NCBI GenBank assembly: GCA_965227445.1
Contig: OZ245751.1
Location: forward strand, 5,084,001-5,148,000
Direction: 5' to 3'
Source of the DNA: DT-110 sp030148525
GTDB taxonomy: Bacteria > Bacteroidota > Bacteroidia > Chitinophagales > Saprospiraceae
DNA length: 64,000 nucleotides
In this document: piece after piece, positions 35,609 through 44,272 of the stretch
How the letters are laid out: each line of letters opens with the position of its first letter
How positions within the stretch are numbered: position 1 is the first letter of the stretch
The notes under the pieces: generated by a model
Databases searched by the model: none
What the model was told of the DNA's origin: nothing
Seen by the model: the letters and a program-made list of their open reading frames with translations, nothing else
Made by a program: the position numbers and the translations under genes

Positions 35609-35723
35609 AATTTGTTTGGTGGTTAATTTCACTGCAAATGTAAGTAACGAGAATACTTTTAAAACATGCAATTCTCAGTCCCCATAGTGACAATTGCCAT
35701 TGTTTGAATTTGTAATTTGGTTG

Positions 35724-36524
35724 ATGAATAAACCCGTACTGGTGATCCGACAATTGTTAACAACCGAGGAACACAGCCTTTTCTTTTACCTCCTGATGGT
35801 CGTATTAGGGATTGGGGTATTACAGGCACTGGGTATTGGCGGCCTGTTCTTTTTTAAGCGGTCCGGAGAGCACCGCTCCAATTATTTTTTTGGGTTGCTA
35901 CTCATCACCTTCGGCTTGACCGTTTTCCACTATATTCTGCTATTTTTAAACGTATACGAGCTCTACCCTAAGCTTTACTTTCTGCCAATTTACTTCACGC
36001 TGTCCTTTCCCACCCTGCTTTTTTATCACATCAAGCTAAACTTATACCCTTCCTATCGACTGCGATCCACGGATATCAAGCATTTCGTTCTACCAGTGGG
36101 ACAGTTCGCCTTCTTCGTCACCTTATTCTTTTCCTCGGTAGCCTACAAATCGGGGATTGATCGCTGGTTTTACAACCCCTTCTACGGGGCCTTTGAACAG
36201 TTTCTGTACCTGACTACCTTCTATGCGTACATGTACTTTTCGTGGCGATACGTTCGCCAAAAGCAACAAGACATCCGTTCGCGGGCAGAAGCCAAAAAAG
36301 TATGGTATGCACTGAAATTACTGCAAGTCTTATTTGTGCTTTTCGGCATTCACACCTTTTTCGTCCTGGGTGATTTTATCAGCTACGAATTTCTCAGCAT
36401 CAATTTGCGGACAGTTAAGCCCTGGGCAGCGCTCGGAGTCCTTTCCTTTGTGGCTATCTTATTTTGGTTAGGGGTCTATGGGTTTCAGGTATTACTGTGG
36501 GGACGCAAACTTTTTGCAACATGA
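35724..36524 (+). CDS. Seven-helix membrane protein like the sensor half of AraC-type regulators
   Basis: 266 residues from the ATG at 35724 (MNKPVLVIRQLL). About seven hydrophobic helices: around FFYLLMVVLGIGVLQALGI, NYFFGLLLITFGLTVFHYI, LYFLPIYFTLSFPTLLFY, FVLPVGQFAFFVTLFF, LYLTTFYAYMYFSW, LQVLFVLFGIHTFFVL and WAALGVLSFVAILFWL. The LRSTDIKHFVLPV block and overall layout resemble the membrane region that in many Bacteroidota proteins precedes an AraC DNA-binding domain, but no such domain follows here. Translationally coupled (ATGA at 36521) to a lipoprotein gene. Function unknown. Confidence 0.7.
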   Translation: MNKPVLVIRQLLTTEEHSLFFYLLMVVLGIGVLQALGIGGLFFFKRSGEHRSNYFFGLLLITFGLTVFHYILLFLNVYELYPKLYFLPIYFTLSFPTLLFYHIKLNLYPSYRLRSTDIKHFVLPVGQFAFFVTLFFSSVAYKSGIDRWFYNPFYGAFEQFLYLTTFYAYMYFSWRYVRQKQQDIRSRAEAKKVWYALKLLQVLFVLFGIHTFFVLGDFISYEFLSINLRTVKPWAALGVLSFVAILFWLGVYGFQVLLWGRKLFAT

Positions 36525-37144
36525 ACATACTCATTGGACTAATTCTTGGAATGATGGCCCTGGCATCGGCATGTGACCGACCCGTCCCCATCGACAATAT
36601 CAGTGATATTCCCGAAGTGCAACCCGCTGATTCCGCTTACGCAAATGTGTACCAAAAGCTGGACGGTACGTGGCGTGGCACCTTCTACATCTACCGGGAT
36701 ACCGCACCCGCCGATCGCCGGGAGTCGCTTTTACAAAATCTTGATCCTGACCTGCTCGATCGTCTACCGTTTTTTTTATCTGATAGTCTGATCGTAACTC
36801 AGGAATACGATTCCAAAACACCATTTTTCCAAACGGTGCGCATCTCCGACTATTACCCCGACCGCGACGAAACGGTAGTAAGCCGGGGTGTCAATAAAAT
36901 CCAAAATGGAAAAATGTGGTGTGTGGTCCGCAAGCCAGACGAGACCGTCATTCACCAGGGGGAACTAGATGGTACCAATACCATAATCTGGTCCCGCTCG
37001 GAGGAGGATCCGCTCAAAGTAGAGTATTTCCGTGAAAAAGTGGCTGAGGATACCTACGAAATCATCGGCTATGGCTACTACGGAGATGCGGACGAAAGTA
37101 AGATGCCTCCGTTCTGGTTTTACGCAAAGTATTATCAGGTGTGA
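36521..37144 (+). CDS. Hypothetical lipoprotein
   Basis: 207 residues from the ATG at 36521, which overlaps the stop of the preceding gene. MNILIGLILGMMALASACDR is a lipoprotein signal with lipobox ASAC, confirming the start. The mature part begins with KLDGTWRGTFYIYRD and continues with strands (PFFQTVRISDYYPDRDETVV, KIQNGKMWCVVRKPDE, TIIWSRSEEDPLKVEYF, YEIIGYGYYG), probably a lipocalin-like barrel; similar in layout to the 25005 protein. No named family recognised. Likely works with the membrane protein encoded just upstream. Confidence 0.75.
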   Translation: MNILIGLILGMMALASACDRPVPIDNISDIPEVQPADSAYANVYQKLDGTWRGTFYIYRDTAPADRRESLLQNLDPDLLDRLPFFLSDSLIVTQEYDSKTPFFQTVRISDYYPDRDETVVSRGVNKIQNGKMWCVVRKPDETVIHQGELDGTNTIIWSRSEEDPLKVEYFREKVAEDTYEIIGYGYYGDADESKMPPFWFYAKYYQV

Positions 37145-37200
37145 GGTGTGAGGTTAGGTTATAGGTTACCTCAAACCCCATACCTCACACCTCAAACCTA
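37136..37200. repeat. Inverted heptamer array between convergent genes
   Basis: AGGTGTG/AGGTTAG units are followed by ACCTCAAACCCCATACCTCACACCT, the complementary set. It fills the space between the 36521 lipoprotein (plus) and 37202 gene (minus) and could serve both as a terminator. Same family as 1989-2075. Confidence 0.85.
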
Positions 37201-37201
37201 C

Positions 37202-37858
37202 CTAGTTGTTTTCCTTCCGTTTATAATCTCCGTTTTTCCAGGAATCAAAGAATTTCTTCCAGGCGATGGGATTGAAGATATTCATGGGTGGTTGCTGCCC
37301 GATGTAGTAATTCTCACGAGCCTGTTGGCGGAGGTAAAAGTCGGCACTTTCGTTGCCGTCGTAGCGCACGATATTGCGTTGTTTTTCGAGGACCTCCTGT
37401 GCCAGGTTTTCCTGTGCTTTGGATTGCAGTTCGGGCGTGACGTCCATAGCTAAGAACTCCAGGCGGAAGTGTTCGCGGCTCGGCCAGGGGAACACCACCG
37501 TTTCCGGCAGGTTGAAGGTATCCTGCGTCATTAGCTGAACGATGGATTTTCGGTCGCCCTCCATCTCAAGGGGTACTTCGTATTCCACTGTTTTGTAACC
37601 TACGGCTGAGAATTGGATCACATCCCCTTTTTGCACCACGATGGAGAAAAATCCTTTCAGGTCGGTATAGGAACCCCGGTTACGGTCTTTAACAACAATA
37701 TTAGCGTAAGGTACCGGTACGAGCTGTTCGTCCGATCCATCCAGGACCAGACCCGAGAACTGTACCAGATTTCCCTCTCTCTGCTGGGCCAACAAAGCGG
37801 TGGTGGCCAACAAAGTGCACAAGACCGAAAGGACTATATACTTCATCTTCATCATCAC
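37202..37858 (-). CDS. Secreted CarboxypepD-reg-like domain protein
   Basis: 218 residues with signal peptide MMMKMKYIVLSVLCTLLATTALLAQ. Residues ~30-110 form a carboxypeptidase-regulatory-like beta sandwich (VPYANIVVKDRNRGSYTDLKGFFSIVV, GDVIQFSAVGYKTVEYEVP), the fold found at the front of many TonB-dependent receptors, here without a receptor barrel. The C-terminal half is charged and helical (SKAQENLAQEVLEKQRNIV ... WKKFFDSWKNGDYKRKENN). Likely periplasmic or outer-membrane-associated; role unknown. Several ATGs at the start make the exact initiation uncertain by a few residues. Confidence 0.8.
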   Translation of the reverse strand: MMMKMKYIVLSVLCTLLATTALLAQQREGNLVQFSGLVLDGSDEQLVPVPYANIVVKDRNRGSYTDLKGFFSIVVQKGDVIQFSAVGYKTVEYEVPLEMEGDRKSIVQLMTQDTFNLPETVVFPWPSREHFRLEFLAMDVTPELQSKAQENLAQEVLEKQRNIVRYDGNESADFYLRQQARENYYIGQQPPMNIFNPIAWKKFFDSWKNGDYKRKENN

Positions 37859-37966
37859 GTGGTTTACCTATAAGACTAGCAAAGAGCCATAATGGTTTGA
37901 CGGTAGTTGCTAAAAGTAGCAAAAAACCAGCAATGAAGCCCGTTCGAACGGCCCTTTAAGCCAACT

Positions 37967-40378
37967 TTAAGACGCTTTGGGCAATGCAATATCCAAAACC
38001 TCCTGCATGGTATTCACGTAGTGAAAAGTCAATCCCTTGATGTAATCGGGTTTAATTTCACCGACGTGCTTTTCATTTTCCTGGCACAGGATGATTTCTT
38101 TCATACCCGCGCGCTTGGCTGCCAGTATTTTCTCTTTGATGCCACCCACCGGTAATACCTTACCGCGCAGCGTTATCTCCCCCGTCATTGCCAGGTACGG
38201 CTTTACCGGGCGCCCCGAGAAGGCCGAGGTAAGGGCCGTAAGCATGGTTATACCGGCGGATGGGCCGTCCTTCGGGATTGCCCCTTCCGGAATGTGAATG
38301 TGTACATCCGACTTCTTAATCTGCTCTTCTGTAATATCCAGCTCTTCACTGCGTGCTTTCAAATACGAAAGGGCGGTCGAAGCCGATTCCTTCATGACAT
38401 CGCCCAGGTTACCGGTCAGGGTGACTTTGCCACTACCCTGACTCAGACTGGACTCTACGAAGAGAATAGCCCCCCCGACGGAGGTCCAGGCAAGGCCAAC
38501 AGCGACTCCCGCTGCCTGTTTTTCCTGGTAGATATCATGGGTATAGCGGGTTGGCCCCAATATGTCGCGCAGTTGTTCGGGGCGAATTTCGGGATCGTAT
38601 TCCTCCTCCATGGCCACCTGTTTGGCTACGAAACGCATCACGGCGCCAATTTGCCGATTAAGGGAACGCACGCCCGATTCACGGGTATAGTCCCGGGCGA
38701 TCTGACGAAGTACTTTTGTTTTGAGCTTTACCTGATCTTTCTTCAGACCGTGCTCTTTGAGTTGGTTAGGAATAAGGTGACGCTTGGCGATTTCTACTTT
38801 TTCCTCTTGGGAATACCCACTGATATCAATGATCTCCATACGGTCCAGTAAAGCGGGCTGAATGGAGCTCAGCGAATTCGCGGTAGCGATGAACAGAATC
38901 TTACTCAGGTCGTATTCCACTTCCAGATAATTGTCGTGAAAGGTGGAATTTTGTTCGGGATCCAATACCTCCAGCAAGGCCGATGAAGGATCTCCCCGAA
39001 AGTTACTGCCCACCTTATCGATCTCATCCAGAATAAAAACCGGGTTGGAGCTGCCGGTCTTTTTCAGTGACTGAATAATGCGGCCGGGCATGGCTCCGAT
39101 ATAGGTCTTGCGGTGTCCGCGAATCTCGGATTCATCGTGTAATCCCCCCAGCGACATTCGCACGAATTCGCGATCGAGGGCGCGGGCGATGGATCGCCCC
39201 AGAGAGGTTTTACCGACACCCGGAGGGCCGACTAAACACAGGATCGGGGCTTTCATGTCGCCCTTTAGTTTGAGTACGGCCAGATGCTCCAGAATACGCT
39301 CCTTCACTTTCTCCAGACCAAAATGGTCTTTATCGAGTACTCGTTTTACCTTCTTAAGGTTAAAATTATCATCGGTGAAGGTACCCCAGGGGAGATCCAG
39401 GAATAATTCCAGGTAGTTCATCTGGATGGAATATTCAGCGACCTGAGGGTTCATTCGCTGCAGCCGGGCCAGTTCTTTCTGGAAATGCTCTTCCACCTGC
39501 TCGCTCCACTTTTTCTCTTTAGCCCGTTCCTTCATCTTAGCGATTTCCGCCTGCTGGGGATTCTGGCCCAACTCCTCCTGAATGGTCTTCAGTTGTTGAT
39601 TGAGGTAGTAATCGCGCTGTTGCTTTTCGATGTCGACGCGCACTTTGTGTTCAATCTTATCGCGCAGCTCCAGCAGGTTGAGCTGGTTGTTCATTTCCCG
39701 CAGGATGACGGTCGCTTTCTCGGTGAGCTCGTTGATCTCCAGAATGCCCTGTTTGACATCGATCTTTTCGCCAAGGTTGGAGGCAATGAAGTTGAGCAGA
39801 AAATTATCGTCTTCAATCCCCTTCAGCATGACCATGGCCTCGGAGGGTATGTTTGGCGAAAGCTCAATGATGCGCTCCGACAGATCCAGGATAGACTCCC
39901 GCATCGCCTCAAATTCCATTTCATCGGAGGGCGGGATTTCTCCAACCACTGAAATTTTTCCCTGGAGGAAGGGATCTGTTTGGGTCATTTCATCCAGGAG
40001 AAAGCGTCGACGCCCCCTCAGTACTGCCGTGATAGTACCGTCGGGCATGCGCAACAGTTTGATGATGCGGGCGACGGTTCCCAATTGGAAGAGGTCTTCC
40101 GGTCCGGGGTTTTCCTCGTCTTGCTCTTTTTGCGAAAGCACAGCCACCAGTCGTGATTCCTCATAGGCTTTATTGATGGCCTTGATGGATTTATCCCGCC
40201 CAACGGTGATGGGGATGACAATGCCCGGAAAGAGCACTGTGTTTTTAAGGGCCAGGATCGGTAATTCGCCGGGGATGGCGTTTTCTTCCGATTGATCGTC
40301 ATCTTCTACTGTAACCATCGGTAAAAATTCTGCTTCGTCACTCAATCCCTGGTGGGTCGTAAAAATATCTTCAAACAT
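37967..40378 (-). CDS. lon: ATP-dependent protease La
   Basis: 803 residues: N-terminal substrate domain (LPILALKNTVLFPGIVIPI), AAA+ module with Walker A GPPGVGKTS and Walker B VFILDEIDK, and C-terminal protease domain with the Ser-Lys dyad S707 (PKDGPSAG) and K750 (GGIKEKILAAKRAG). Lon degrades misfolded and specific regulatory proteins in the cytoplasm. The length is typical. Two near-variants of the interspersed 14-mer sit in the gene (39851 and 40127). The gene is monocistronic with parE upstream on the same strand, separated by 298 bases that contain parE's terminator. Confidence 0.97.
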   Translation of the reverse strand: MFEDIFTTHQGLSDEAEFLPMVTVEDDDQSEENAIPGELPILALKNTVLFPGIVIPITVGRDKSIKAINKAYEESRLVAVLSQKEQDEENPGPEDLFQLGTVARIIKLLRMPDGTITAVLRGRRRFLLDEMTQTDPFLQGKISVVGEIPPSDEMEFEAMRESILDLSERIIELSPNIPSEAMVMLKGIEDDNFLLNFIASNLGEKIDVKQGILEINELTEKATVILREMNNQLNLLELRDKIEHKVRVDIEKQQRDYYLNQQLKTIQEELGQNPQQAEIAKMKERAKEKKWSEQVEEHFQKELARLQRMNPQVAEYSIQMNYLELFLDLPWGTFTDDNFNLKKVKRVLDKDHFGLEKVKERILEHLAVLKLKGDMKAPILCLVGPPGVGKTSLGRSIARALDREFVRMSLGGLHDESEIRGHRKTYIGAMPGRIIQSLKKTGSSNPVFILDEIDKVGSNFRGDPSSALLEVLDPEQNSTFHDNYLEVEYDLSKILFIATANSLSSIQPALLDRMEIIDISGYSQEEKVEIAKRHLIPNQLKEHGLKKDQVKLKTKVLRQIARDYTRESGVRSLNRQIGAVMRFVAKQVAMEEEYDPEIRPEQLRDILGPTRYTHDIYQEKQAAGVAVGLAWTSVGGAILFVESSLSQGSGKVTLTGNLGDVMKESASTALSYLKARSEELDITEEQIKKSDVHIHIPEGAIPKDGPSAGITMLTALTSAFSGRPVKPYLAMTGEITLRGKVLPVGGIKEKILAAKRAGMKEIILCQENEKHVGEIKPDYIKGLTFHYVNTMQEVLDIALPKAS

Positions 40379-40570
40379 ATATCAAAAGAAAGCTTCGTCA
40401 GAAAATGGATGCCACCCTGTCAGGAAAATAGCCCTGATAGTGGTCGGGAATAATAGGCAACATTTGTGCCAGCTATAATTTACGAGTACCTGAGGCCCCT
40501 GTCCAGTATTTTAAAGGACAAATCGGCAGAACGACCCGCTTTTCCTGTCAGAATGCCGGACTATCCAAGC

Positions 40571-40606
40571 AAAAGAGGGCCAGCATGTTTCCTCATGCTG
40601 GCCCTC
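40571..40606 (-). terminator. Intrinsic terminator for parE
   Basis: 13-bp perfect arms GAGGGCCAGCATG (40575-40587) and its complement (40594-40606) around a six-base loop; read on the minus strand the stem is followed by TTTTGCTT. It lies 70 bases after the parE stop. Confidence 0.85.
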
Positions 40607-40676
40607 GACATGCCGTCGAAAAGGATCGGCGTGCAAAGGTATATACGGAAAAAATGTACACCGGTTGCACTGAGTA

Positions 40677-42599
40677 CTAAGCCTCAGCCGGTTCGGTGGG
40701 CTCCGGCGCAATGGCAAGCACTTCCTCGTCCTCTTCCTCTACTTCGTCTTTTTCGACTCGCAGATTATCGATAATGAATTCCTGACGAGTCGGCGTGTTT
40801 TTCCCCATGTAATAGGTTAATACCTGATCGATATCAGTGTGCTCGTCGAGCACTACTGGTTCCAGGCGAATATCTTCACCGATGAATTCACCGAACTCAT
40901 CGGGTGAGATCTCACCCAACCCCTTAAAGCGGGTGATCTCAGCTTTTCCACGCAATTTTTTGATGGCTTCCTGTTTCTCTATCTCGTTATAGCAATAGAA
41001 TTTTTGCTTCTTATCGCGAACGCGGAAGAGAGGGGTTTCCAGAATGTAGAGGTGGCCATTTCGCACCAGATCCGGGAAGAACTGCAGGAAGAATGTCAGC
41101 AGCAATAAACGAATATGCATACCGTCCACGTCGGCATCGGTAGCGATCACGACTCGATTATAGCGCAGGTCCTCAATACCGTCTTCAATATTAAGGGCGT
41201 GCTGCAGCAGGTTAAACTCCTCGTTTTCGTATACGACTTTCTTGGTCAGGCTAAAGCAGTTGAGCGGTTTACCCCGTAAGCTAAAAACGGCTTGGGATTG
41301 TACGTCCCGTGCTTTGGTAATGGACCCACTGGCCGAATCCCCCTCGGTAATGAAGAGGGTCGTCTTTTTGCGGTCTTCTTCATTCGTTTTACGGGAGCTG
41401 TCGCTAAAATGCACCCGGCAATCGCGCAGTTTTTTGTTGTGCAGATTGGCTTTTTTTGCGCGTTTATTGGCCAGCTTTTTGATGCCGGCGATCTCTTTGC
41501 GTTCGCGCTCCGACTGCATGATGCGCTTCTCTAAAGCACGCGCGGTCTCCTCGTTTCGGTAGAGGAAGTTCTCGAGCTTTTGCCCTACGAAGTCATTGAT
41601 AAACTTGCGCACGGAGGGACCTTTGGGACCTACATCGGTGGAACCCAGCTTTGTTTTGGTCTGAGACTCAAACACCGGCTCTTCAATACGCACACTGATC
41701 GCTGCCATGATGGACGAAAGAATGTCCTTGCGCTCAAACTTCTTATTATTGCGGGAAAAATAGGCCTGTACGGCGTTTACCACCCCTTCTTTAAAGGCAT
41801 TCAGATGCGTACCACCCTGCGTGGTATTTTGCCCATTCACAAAGGAATAGTACTGCTCCCCGTAGTGGTTACCGTGGCTCATGGCAAACTCGATATCCTC
41901 GTCCCGGAAGTGGATGATGGGATAGCGCAGGGCCTCACTTTTGGTTTTTCGCTCCAGCAGATCGAGCAGGCCATTGCGGGATATGAAGGTCTCTCCATTA
42001 AACCGCAGCTTCAATCCCGCATTGAGGTAGGCGTAGTTCCAGAGTTGGTTCTCAACGTAATCTTTGCGGTATTTAAAATTCTTGAAGACACTGCTATCGG
42101 GGTGAAAGAAGACCATGGTTCCGTTCTCCTCCTTCGACTTTTTGGGTTTGTGGTCCTTGAGGAGCTCACCCCGCTCAAATTCGGCCACTTTCTCCTTCCC
42201 GTCGCGAACTGATTTCACCTGAAAAAAATCGGAAAGGGCATTCACCGCCTTGGTACCGACCCCGTTCAGGCCTACCGACTTCTTAAAGGCTTTGGAGTCG
42301 TACTTTCCTCCCGTATTGATCTTGGATACACAGTCGACTACTTTGCCCAGGGGAATGCCCCGGCCGTAGTCACGAATGACGACCCCTTCATCGTCGATAT
42401 GGATATCGATGACCTTCCCGAAGCCCATCACGTATTCATCGATGGAGTTATCGAGCACCTCTTTGAGCAGAATATAAATACCATCATCGGCCGAAGCACC
42501 ATCTCCCAGCTTTCCGATGTACATACCGGGGCGGAGCCGAATGTGCTCCCGCCAGTCAAGCGAGCGAATATTGTCTTCGGTATAATTACTGGTGGCCAT
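40677..42599 (-). CDS. parE: DNA topoisomerase IV subunit B
   Basis: 640 residues, a type IIA topoisomerase B subunit. GHKL ATPase signatures: LKEVLDNSIDEYVMGFG, DYGRGIPLGKV, GLNGVGTKAVNALSD; toprim domain FITEGDSASGSITKARD and VIATDADVDGMHIRLLL. The opening RSLDWREHIRLRPGMYIG and LNCFSLTKKVVYENEEF are of the ParE rather than GyrB kind. The C-terminus ends in a short acidic tail (EKDEVEEEDEEVLAI). Partner of ParC at 22355; together they decatenate chromosomes using ATP. Confidence 0.92.
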   Translation of the reverse strand: MATSNYTEDNIRSLDWREHIRLRPGMYIGKLGDGASADDGIYILLKEVLDNSIDEYVMGFGKVIDIHIDDEGVVIRDYGRGIPLGKVVDCVSKINTGGKYDSKAFKKSVGLNGVGTKAVNALSDFFQVKSVRDGKEKVAEFERGELLKDHKPKKSKEENGTMVFFHPDSSVFKNFKYRKDYVENQLWNYAYLNAGLKLRFNGETFISRNGLLDLLERKTKSEALRYPIIHFRDEDIEFAMSHGNHYGEQYYSFVNGQNTTQGGTHLNAFKEGVVNAVQAYFSRNNKKFERKDILSSIMAAISVRIEEPVFESQTKTKLGSTDVGPKGPSVRKFINDFVGQKLENFLYRNEETARALEKRIMQSERERKEIAGIKKLANKRAKKANLHNKKLRDCRVHFSDSSRKTNEEDRKKTTLFITEGDSASGSITKARDVQSQAVFSLRGKPLNCFSLTKKVVYENEEFNLLQHALNIEDGIEDLRYNRVVIATDADVDGMHIRLLLLTFFLQFFPDLVRNGHLYILETPLFRVRDKKQKFYCYNEIEKQEAIKKLRGKAEITRFKGLGEISPDEFGEFIGEDIRLEPVVLDEHTDIDQVLTYYMGKNTPTRQEFIIDNLRVEKDEVEEEDEEVLAIAPEPTEPAEA

Positions 42600-42743
42600 G
42601 GGTATTGCGTTATTGTAGAAAAATGGTCAAAATACGATAAACGTCCCCGCTAATCGCATCAATGCGCGTAGTTTTCTGTTACGAAAATACGAAAAGTCAG
42701 TGAATTAACAACAATTTGTTTTAATTCGTTCACACTGAATCAG

Positions 42744-43259
42744 ATGACAAAAGATCCACTTTATCGGCACCCGGCCATGCGCATCCTCGAACGGTCGGTC
42801 AACAAGGAGTTGCGCCTGCAGGTAATTGCCTCGGTATGTCTGTTCGGTTTAGGTGCCTTTTTGTGCTACGTCTTTTTTGCCAATGCGGTGATTCTGACTA
42901 TCATTGGCCTCGGCATTGCGGTAATCGGTATCCGGCAGGTATATCTGACTCTGCGCGCGCTCCAACTGGCCGATCATGAGATCCTGCACTTGCTGAAAGA
43001 AAAGCCCCACCGTATCGTGTGGGTGTATTCGGTAGTCACCGAGCGCTCCCCTTTTGGATTCACCTTTATGAAGCAGGGAACCATGTATTTCAAGCTGGAC
43101 AACGGGGATCAATTATCGGTTATGATGCCTTCCGGCAAATTAAAACTGGTCTCCAAATTCCTGAACCGTCTGCTGCCCCACGCATCTTTCGGCTATTCCA
43201 TCGACCGGGAGCAATTGTACGAGATCAGCCCGGAGCAGCTGCGACGGAATGCGCAGTAG
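42744..43259 (+). CDS. Hypothetical protein with two membrane helices
   Basis: 171 residues. A short N-terminal cytoplasmic stretch (RHPAMRILERSVNKELRLQ) precedes two adjacent hydrophobic segments (VIASVCLFGLGAFLCYVFF, AVILTIIGLGIAVIGI), and the rest is soluble (HEILHLLKEKPHRIVWVYSVVTE, GTMYFKLDNGDQLSVMMPSGKLKLVSKFL), with a PH-like or YcxB-like strand pattern. No family I can name. Single gene; divergent from parE with 144 bases between. Confidence 0.65.
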   Translation: MTKDPLYRHPAMRILERSVNKELRLQVIASVCLFGLGAFLCYVFFANAVILTIIGLGIAVIGIRQVYLTLRALQLADHEILHLLKEKPHRIVWVYSVVTERSPFGFTFMKQGTMYFKLDNGDQLSVMMPSGKLKLVSKFLNRLLPHASFGYSIDREQLYEISPEQLRRNAQ

Positions 43260-43275
43260 TGGAGAGTTGGATGTT

Positions 43276-43412
43276 GATCCTCCTGCGGCCGCTGAAGCTT
43301 GAGCGCAGGCGGGGCTGGATCGACGGAGATGAGGAGATCCCGCCTTCGCTGACCACCTACACTTCGTTTCGACGATCAGAGAAGCTTCGGCGGGCGGAGC
43401 AGGAGATTAGGA
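43276..43412. repeat. GC-rich imperfect inverted element
   Basis: Begins ATCCTCCTGCGGCCGC and ends CGGCGGGCGGAGCAGGAGAT, whose complement matches the beginning loosely; AAGCTT occurs near both ends. It shares the CGGCGGGCGG core with 15173-15251. No gene in 43260-43497. Confidence 0.6.
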
Positions 43413-43497
43413 GAAAAGCGGTTCAATACAGATAGCTTTCCTAAGCCTTGGTCCTTGGTCCAAAATCCAATACCAACTATAAAAATCCACATACCCC

Positions 43498-43530
43498 CTT
43501 GCGCAGTACAAATACTCTTTTGTATATTTG
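43498..43530 (+). promoter_or_regulatory. Promoter of the tRNA-Met locus
   Basis: TATATTTG (43523-43530) is a perfect match to the Bacteroidota -7 element TAnnTTTG; CTTG at 43498 lies 21 bases upstream as a -33 element. The first split-tRNA unit starts 18 bases downstream, so units and tRNA would be in one transcript. Confidence 0.65.
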
Positions 43531-43548
43531 CAGTCGCTAACGAAAAAC

Positions 43549-43834
43549 GGCGTGGTAGCTCAGCTGGCCCCGAAAAAATAGAAATCTCCGATTTCGTCTT
43601 TTTTCGAGGGTCCTCGCAAAGCTAACACGCTAAAGCGTGAAGCTTTGCGGGATTAGAGCGCAGCTTTCTATTTTCCGCATATTGAAAAAATGGCGTGGTA
43701 GCTCAGCTGGCCCCGAAAAAATAGAAATCTCCGATTTCGTCTTTTTTCGAGGGTCCTCGCAAAGCTAACACGCTAAAGCGTGAAGCTTTGCGGGATTAGA
43801 GCGCAGCTTTCTATTTTCCGCATATTGAAAAAAT
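43549..43834 (+). repeat. Two tandem 143-bp units carrying a split 5' tRNA-Met
   Basis: Units 43549-43691 and 43692-43834 are identical by eye. Each begins with the first 19 bases of the tRNA at 43835 (GGCGTGGTAGCTCAGCTGG), continues with an 85-base insert (43568-43652 in unit 1), resumes the tRNA for eleven bases (TTAGAGCGCAG, 43653-43663), then departs for 28 bases. The insert holds two hairpins: 43568-43610, and 43615-43649 with arms CGCAAAGCT/AGCTTTGCG enclosing ACGCT/AGCGT. Anticodon and T arms are absent, so the units are not tRNAs. Confidence 0.92.
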
Positions 43835-43908
43835 GGCGTGGTAGCTCAGCTGGTTAGAGCGCAGCATTCATAATGCTGAGGTCGAGTGTTCAAGTCACTC
43901 TCACGCTA
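43835..43908 (+). tRNA. tRNA-Met (anticodon CAT)
   Basis: All four arms fold: acceptor GGCGTGG with TCACGCT (G-U at 1-72 and 7-66), D stem GCTC/GAGC, anticodon stem CAGCA/TGCTG with loop TTCATAA, and T stem GAGTG/CACTC with loop TTCAAGT. Anticodon CAT is at 43869-43871. CCA is not encoded (the sequence continues ACAAAA). Elongator Met is the likely identity; a CAT tRNA read as Ile after lysidine modification cannot be excluded. Confidence 0.93.
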
Positions 43909-43920
43909 CAAAAGCAAATC

Positions 43921-43962
43921 AAGGTCCTGACAGGTGATTCCTGGCAGGGCCTTTTTGTTTTT
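43921..43962 (+). terminator. Intrinsic terminator after tRNA-Met
   Basis: Arms AAGGTCCTGACAGG (43921-43934) and CCTGGCAGGGCCTT (43940-43953) pair over 14 positions with one mismatch, followed by TTTGTTTTTGT. Confidence 0.9.
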
Positions 43963-43981
43963 GTACCGCTAGCTCAGCTGG
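43963..43981 (+). pseudogene. Broken tRNA, first 19 bases only
   Basis: GTACCGCTAGCTCAGCTGG has the layout of tRNA positions 1-19 (seven acceptor bases, TA, GCTC, AGCTGG) but is then followed by unrelated sequence (CTCGAATTGGGG). It breaks after the same AGCTCAGCTGG as the two 143-bp units. Confidence 0.6.
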
Positions 43982-44272
43982 CTCGAATTGGGGGGAAGTC
44001 CACATAAACATGCTCTGTCCGGCTATCCTTAAATGGTCGGAGAAGTAAATCATCATTTCCAAAGAATACTGTTTCATTCTTCGAAGGATGGAATCTCGAT
44101 TCGGCAATCGGGCGGCTCGTACTTGATCTGCCATATCCTCATCAGTATCTTTGTGGTGATTGAGGAATGACTGAAGGTCAGAATGCTGAGACCAGAGGTT
44201 TGAAGTACCATTTGATCGTTCTGATCTGGCATTGGGATGCGGCTTGGGACAGAAAAAGGACTCCGGTTGCAT
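43982..44272 (-). pseudogene. Possible gene remnant joined to the broken tRNA
   Basis: A minus-strand open frame from 44272 reads about 95 residues (… NRDSILRRMKQYSLEMMIYFSDHL …) before it runs through the broken tRNA and terminator to a stop at 43919. The body looks protein-like but I recognise no family; its 3' end is clearly not native, so it is either a truncated mobile-element gene or non-coding. Confidence 0.3.

Noticed and set aside
43549..43834. CRISPR array or tRNA with intron
   Set aside because: The two 143-bp units are identical without variable spacers, and the insert lies in the D loop with the anticodon and T arms missing, so splicing would not give a tRNA.
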